Source of the DNA: Bradysia coprophila
Taxonomy: Eukaryota; Arthropoda; Insecta; Diptera; Sciaridae
NCBI RefSeq assembly: GCF_014529535.1
Contig: NW_023503616.1
Coordinates: 2,418,001 to 2,482,000, forward strand
DNA: 64,000 nucleotides
Direction: 5' to 3'
Below, piece after piece: positions 58,696-64,000 of this stretch. Position numbers and translations under genes: made by a program. The first letter of the stretch is position 1. Every line of letters begins with the position of its first letter. The notes below the pieces were generated by a model. It saw only the letters and a list, made by a program, of their open reading frames with translations. It had not been told where the DNA came from and did not search any database.

Positions 58696-59355
58696 TTAAT
58701 TGTTAGTATTATTGGTCAATGTACTGTTAGTATTCATATTTTGTATAAAAGTGCTATTAATGTACACGTCGCCAACTCTAATTATGACTGGTCTCACTAC
58801 TGGTCTGACTGTTGTAAATATATGAAACAGCAAACCTTTCGATTGGGTTAAATCTGGTTCATTTTCTTTCAATGAGGTAGAGTCGACTTGGGCTGTTTTT
58901 TGAATGAATTTCCTAGAAGAACTCACATTCATTAGTCAAGAACAATAAATGCAAAATTCATAACTTACACAAAATTCGTAGTGTTGGATTCAAGTACAGT
59001 TGTGGATGCAAGTACCTGGGTTAGCTTATGGTCAGGTGAGACCACAGTTGTGTTCGCATCATTGCTCACACCAACGATTGTTGCAATCAAAGCACAAAGG
59101 ATAAACTAGAATTATTTAATGTATTAAGATGCGATCAAATTGTCATTTTTGTGGCACTTTTAAATTGGTACAGTCAGACAAAAGATAAAAGATAGAAATT
59201 TATCAAGTGCAAAAGTGTACGGTCCACTTTCAATTCCACAGGGAAATTGTTTAAACTTCGTTGCGTTACGTTTCGTCTAAGCTTATATCGACCTAATAAT
59301 TCCAGAAAATCGATAGTACATTGTGACATTTTGTCTCACTTACAATCGAAAACAT
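58696..59355 (-). CDS. Small secreted protein rich in N-glycosylation sites
   Basis: Three exons in transcription order: 59355-59344 (MFSI), 59105-58969, 58912-58696; phases 0 and 2 fit and give 121 aa. Splice signals are good (ATT|GTAAGT, TTTTGT|GTAAGT, TTCTTCTAG). Joined, the N-terminus reads MFSIFILCALIATIVGVSND, a clear signal peptide that only appears when the first intron is removed, which supports the model. The mature part has several N-x-S/T sites (NTT twice, NST twice, NNT) and a hydrophobic patch (VVRPVIIRVGDVYI) but no cysteine after the signal peptide. No family was recognised. The C-terminus is Asn/Thr-rich. It could be an extracellular or cuticle/saliva-type product, but that is a guess. 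Confidence 0.7.
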
Positions 59356-59570
59356 TTTCCTAAAACACTACGTAGAGATATGTACTGCTCCCAAGACTTT
59401 TCACAATGTTATCGAGTTTCCAGTTCCTTAAAGTTATATTTTCACACATTCATTAGCCTGTCTTAATCTAACACCAGCAGTAAATTAATACTGAAAACGT
59501 CGCTCGTTGTTCGAACTTGAATTTAATTTCAATCAGTTCGATGAACTTTGATTATCAATTTTCGTAGCAA

Positions 59571-59725
59571 CAACGCACTTCAAGCATGAGTGGTACTCTA
59601 AATAGGATACTGAAACTTGACAGTGTGTCATATAACTGTAAAACACTGCAGAAAAACAATTTCATACAAAATTGTACTCTACTCGGCAGCTGTCGACTAT
59701 AATCACTTTTGCTTGAAGTGCGTTG
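59571..59725. mobile_element. Family F miniature element, 155 bp
   Basis: Ends CAACGCACTTCAAGCA and TGCTTGAAGTGCGTTG are perfect inverted repeats; GTAGCAA flanks both sides (59564-59570 and 59726-59732), a 7-bp or eroded 8-bp duplication. Other copies are at 37454-37599 (reverse) and 58072-58368. Confidence 0.8.
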
Positions 59726-60203
59726 GTAGCAAACATGTTTAGATTTATTTATGCAGCAATCGTCTGTTTTGTTACTTAGTAAAAACCTGTCTCATATTAG
59801 AGAAAGTGGCCGTTCTATTTCAAATTTACGATTCTCCATTTTGAATATTTTCAGAAATTTTTGTTTTTAAATTAATAATTATTTAATGAATGCGAATGCG
59901 AACGTGAACCATTTCAGATTAGATGTATAGTTCGGGTATTTACTGTTGTAGGTCATAATCGAAAAGAAAAATAGGTTTGCAGGGATTTTGTAGAAGTTTA
60001 AAATAATTACATTCCCTGCTTTTAAACGTCTGCTCTTAATCGTATTATCATCGTCATCTTTCAGTTCTAAGTAAATTTTCACAGATTTTCCAAGCAAACT
60101 TAATTTTTCACAAATCTGGTTACGAATTTAATTCCCTTTCTTATTCAATTTTAATGATTTGATGTAGCGATTTTAACAAATTCTTCTTAAAGTAATTTCT
60201 TTA

Positions 60204-60353
60204 CAGTTTTTAACATTCAAAAGTATCGGCATATTATACATTTCTTATTTTGCTTACTTCTCTCATTTCTCCATATACTCGTTATGGAGAAATGAGAGAA
60301 GTTGGAGAAATAAGAAATGTATTATATGTCGATACTTTTCAATGCTAAAACTG
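60204..60353. mobile_element. 150-bp TA-flanked hairpin element
   Basis: Ends CAGTTTTTAACATTCAAAAG and its near complement extend to ~70-bp arms (CATTTCTTATTT, CTTCTCTCATTTCTCCATA). TA borders both sides. This resembles a Tc1/mariner-type miniature element but is a different family from the one at 21198. Confidence 0.75.
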
Positions 60354-63189
60354 TAAGAATTCCTCAAATTTATCAGTTTTGAGGTTTTGAGAGAGGACAG
60401 GAAAAACTAAGAATTTTGATGAAAAAATTACATTTTAAAAGTCAAGAAAACATCGCTTTTACATTGACTTGAAACATTTTATTTAAATTTTCGAATTTGA
60501 GAAGCTCTAGCAAGGCTGTAAACTTTGGAGAGGCCATTTTATTAGATACGGCGGAACACACCACGTCTGATGATTTTAAAAGTAGGTGAATTTTAATAAT
60601 AAGGTGAATCTTAATAAGTGTCATGGTAATCGCGTGCTGCACTTAGAGGTTTTTTTTTGAAAAACAGCTTAACAAAATCGCGAACATATTTTCCGGTGGA
60701 GCTGCCTAGAAAGGTAAAGCCAGAAAGAACAGTTTTCGTCGCGTTTCGGATGCAGAGGAGCCGTTAAAAGTTCACCGAAATAGTCAACTTTTTACCAATT
60801 TTTATCAGGTGTCTCTTCATCACTCTCAATCATTCTCTCAATCATTCTTCATTCTCAATCATTTCCAGTTCGAGATCGGGCAATACTCTCTCTAGCATCC
60901 AAACTCTCTCAAAAAATCGCTTTAGGGGGGAAAATAAGTTTGAGAAACGCTGATTTTTAATATGGCTTCAAAACAACAACAACAACACCAGCGAACAAAG
61001 TAGCAGTGATTCATAAACGTATTTACCACCTTAATAATTGTAGTTTGGTTGCTAGGGAGGGTATTGGATCGGGACGATTCAGTTTGTAAACAAAGAACGT
61101 TGTGTTATTGGTGTTGATCGGGAATTCGTCCACTTTGCAAGAAACCAATAGCGCCTCAGCATGATCGTCGATTGCACCATGAGCACTCTCTTAGTATGGA
61201 TAAATTTTAAATGTTTGTCCTGAAAGTATATGCCATTACGTTTTCAATTACACCCCACACGATCTTTTACGTTTCATGTACTTGGGACAATTTCCACAAG
61301 AAAAGTCCATTTTTTGATCACCTTCAACTAGCCAATCAATCAAGCGTCGAATGTTTTATCGATAATCGATAAATATCGACTGATAATCACATTTTCAGCC
61401 AATATTTATCGAATTATCAGTCGATATTTACCATATGTACCGATTGTCGTTCAATATTTACCGATTATCGGATCGCACATAGTTGTGATGAACTGAGATG
61501 AGCCGTTGTGTGGTGAAGTTAATCACGTCTGTGTTTTATATTAGAGCTAGAGAAGAAATCTATTTTACTTAAAAAAAATTCGAATCGAAGAATTAGGACA
61601 GTACGACAAATTATCCTGAAGTAGGACAATGCAGGAAAGTAGAGGAAAGTAGGCGTAATAGGACTACCTGCATCTCCCCATCCATTTATTTTCTAATTTC
61701 TTAAATTAAAAAGCCAACAGTTTAATAAAAACATATTTTTATTTTCATCATTGTAAACACAAAATAGAACAAAATTGTTTCTTTGAGCGCTGAAACAGAT
61801 TTATTTAATTCAATTTATAATTAATAGGGATTTTCGGTAAGAAATGAATTGAAAGAACGAAAAAATTGTAATCTGAAATCAATTAACATTGCAATAAATT
61901 CAAATCCGAATTCAAATTCGAATTCAATTGATGAAAACTAAAATAATTCTTAAACAAAAAAAAAATCATCGTACAAAAAAAAATTCCCACTTTAAATCCT
62001 AAGAAAAATACTAACGACAACAAGTTGCTTACAGAAATTCCGACTGTTCTTGTTCTCCCATTAACATCGTTTTTTCTTAAAAAATAAATAATTTCATGCT
62101 TCCTTTAAACACAGTAAGTAAATGATAATGTTATTAATAATTATGTAAAAAAAAATTGTTAATCTAAATGTCCAATGCGAACGAATTTTTCACTGGTTCA
62201 AAAACGTTACTTCGATATTGGCTCGATCATTGAGAGATTCCAGTCGGAATAGTTTTTTTTTTCTTTTACCGACTTAGTCCTGTATTGACGATTTAGCGAC
62301 CCGATAACTGGAAGATTTGGATAGGAGGAGAAAAAAATAATCATCAGGCGATGGTATAATTAATATACCGTTTCATATTGAATTAGCGATGCTATACAAA
62401 AGCTCATCTTTACACTTAGAATGGAATCTCTCATCACTTTTTTTTTGCGATTCTGGTTATTTCATGGACTTATAAATGCTTTCGAAAAATTAACAAAATA
62501 ATGGAAGCAACTAAATGCGCTCGATGTGCGAAACACACCGTAAAGTTCTATAATTTGAAAGTGTATGTGCTTACTGTTAAATTGTTTTCAATATTTTTTT
62601 TTCTTCTTTTACTGAATAAGCTCTAAATTTGTCAATTTTGAGAAAAATTCAAAGTTTCAATCTCCTCTCGAAGTGAATTCGCTCCATTCATAAGAAATTC
62701 AAATACCATCCACAGATTGGTGTTTGTGTTAGCCCCATCAAAATCATTAGAAAATTACTCTATGAATGCATCGAATTCTCCGATAAAAATGACAATTTTA
62801 GCGGACTATTGAATATTTTAGGTTTATGCTCTTTCGTTTTATAATATTTTTTATTTTCTCCATCCCGTTTCAATTTTTATTTATCTAAGCAACAATGTAC
62901 ATACATAATATCGTCCCACAGTTTTGTATCTTTTACAAAACTCACACAAAAAAAACAGACGTTGATGGCAATATTTTGTTTCAAAACGTGGCTACAACAC
63001 CGACTTCAAAGAAATTTTTAAAAAAAAATTGAACATTTTCGACTTGCAAAATTTCAAAAATTTCCAAAAAGTTTTTTCTTTGTTTGAAAAAATTAAACTT
63101 TTTCGCAAAATAAGAGCACATTTTTGATTGGTTGTTGGTAGTGTGACCATATTACGGGCGTTACGGTCAACTAGCAATCGGTTAATCCT

Positions 63190-63300
63190 TTAGAAACGGC
63201 AAGTGTGTCGTAACAAAATCAATAAATCTGTTATTTCGGTTACTTAGTGTTTGACACAAAATCTTTTACTTCGTCAGTTTCAACATTCTTTTTTAGACAA
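63190..63300 (+). repeat. 5' part of a family A copy
   Basis: TTTAGAAACGGCAAGTGTGT, CTGTTATTTCGG and AAATCTTTTACTTCG are in family order; the GATAACAGATGA end is missing. It lies about 330 bp downstream of the Eb1 stop codon. Confidence 0.55.
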
Positions 63301-63630
63301 TGAGAGATATGATATGTCGGGCTTAACTTGAAATAAATACTAATGCTTCTAATTAAGTTTCACTGTTAAATGTATGCACAAAAAGAAAAGAAATTTATTT
63401 TTTTAAATGAACAAATTTTGTTATTAAGAGTTGCTTATTGTTTATAAGATTTGTTTGTTTGTAATTAATTTTTAAAGGCATAATCGGCTCATTTGATTTT
63501 TTCCATTCATATTTACGCCCGCCGAAGCCATTATTCTGAATAAGATAATTTCCAATGAGTTAAAGTTATTAAAGATGAGTTCGGTCAGAAATACGGAAAA
63601 ATATAAAATCATTGCAAATTGTTGATCATT

Positions 63631-64000
63631 TTAATATTCCTCCTCTTCTGGTGCCGTTTCTTCGGGTGGCGCAAATCCATCCTGTTCCGAAAAGGAAACA
63701 GAGAAAAATTTTTGTCAGTCAAAATTTTGTCACCAATACAAACGAAGAGTAATGTAACAAACCTCTGTTGCATACAAAATCTCGACAATTTTTTGAACTA
63801 AGGGATGGGGACCGGTCTCTTCAGCCTCCTGACAGCTATTACATTAAGAAAAAAAAGATCAGAAATTTTCGATGAACGGAAATCGTTGCATTGCAAAAAT
63901 CACTTACAGAATCTCGATATCCCTTAATTTACTGAAATAGAAGTCACGCTCCTTTTCCAAGCCTTCCAAGTTCAATTTCATGTCCATAACTTGATTAGAT
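63631..64000 (-). CDS. Eb1: Microtubule end-binding protein EB1, C-terminal exons (partial)
   Basis: EB1 tracks growing microtubule plus ends and recruits CAP-Gly and SxIP partners through its C-terminus. Three exons are visible: beyond the window to 63908, 63835-63763, and 63681-63631, with phases 2 and 0. The coiled-coil/EB-homology region reads VMDMKLNLEGLEKERDFYFS then KLRDIEIL-CQEAEETG, HPLVQKIVEILYATE and the acidic tail ending EEEEY, the conserved EEY/F motif that binds CAP-Gly domains. All match EB1. The N-terminal calponin-homology domain lies outside the window. The ATE|DGF junction is short (17 codons in the last exon). Confidence 0.93.

Larger units (their letters stand above)
59356..63630. 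other. Intergenic stretch, partly a probable Eb1 3' UTR
   Basis: A family F copy and a TA-flanked hairpin element lie near the left side. From about 61690 to 63170 the DNA is A/T-rich with few repeats and could be Eb1 3' UTR, but no boundary is visible. A family A fragment is at 63190-63300. ORFs at 59879-60097, 60442-60642 and 62992-63177 have no support. Confidence 0.45.

Noticed and set aside
61360-61460. Repeated TATCGATAA-type strings suggesting a binding-site cluster
   Set aside because: The repeats are short, irregular and AT-rich, and not near a supported promoter.

Overview
The window is AT-rich animal DNA with short spliceosomal introns, and its gene set (vasa, Arrowhead, sugarless, Surf1, IFT122/Oseg1, Eb1, a ZAD-type zinc-finger gene) points to an insect, most likely a fly. 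The abundant miniature transposons and long repeat-filled intergenic stretches suggest a lower dipteran (fungus-gnat-like), but that placement is inference. No virus-derived element, rRNA, tRNA or CRISPR array was recognised.

Layout. 1-3760: vasa (+), five coding exons plus a probable 5' UTR intron, with six RanBP2-type zinc fingers where Vasa normally carries RGG repeats. 3761-11895: intergenic with several miniature inverted-repeat elements. 11896-13065: an Arrowhead-type LIM-homeobox gene (-), six exons. 13066-25331: a 12 kb gene desert holding satellites (a tetranucleotide run and a hairpin-forming 19-bp repeat) and miniature elements. 25332-26145: a small secreted-protein gene (+). 26146-30887: mostly intergenic, with one doubtful two-exon hydrophobic ORF. 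30888-31553: a small one-pass membrane protein (-). 32185-38079: IFT122/Oseg1 (-), twelve exons. 38104-38352: a small Cys-rich ORF just upstream of the IFT122 start. 38700-43515: ZAD/C2H2 zinc-finger gene (+). 43516-48284: intergenic, including a miniature element nested in another with visible target-site duplications. 48285-52056: sugarless, UDP-glucose dehydrogenase (-). 52672-53917: Surf1 (+), divergent from sugarless. 55939-57754: F-box/leucine-rich gene (+). 58696-59355: a small secreted, glycosylation-site-rich protein (-). 63631-64000: 3' end of Eb1 (-), running off the window.

The genes are unrelated housekeeping or developmental loci and do not form a pathway: germline RNA helicase, neural/imaginal LIM-homeodomain factor, ciliary transport, zinc-finger transcription factor, proteoglycan precursor synthesis, cytochrome oxidase assembly and microtubule plus-end binding. 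All exon structures were built by hand from splice consensus, reading phase and remembered family sequences; every coding exon chain listed keeps a consistent phase. The most unusual items are the zinc-finger Vasa, a dispersed ~190-bp repeat family that borders IFT122 exons, nested miniature transposons with clean 8- and 9-bp target duplications, and two small secreted-protein genes not recognisable as single ORFs.
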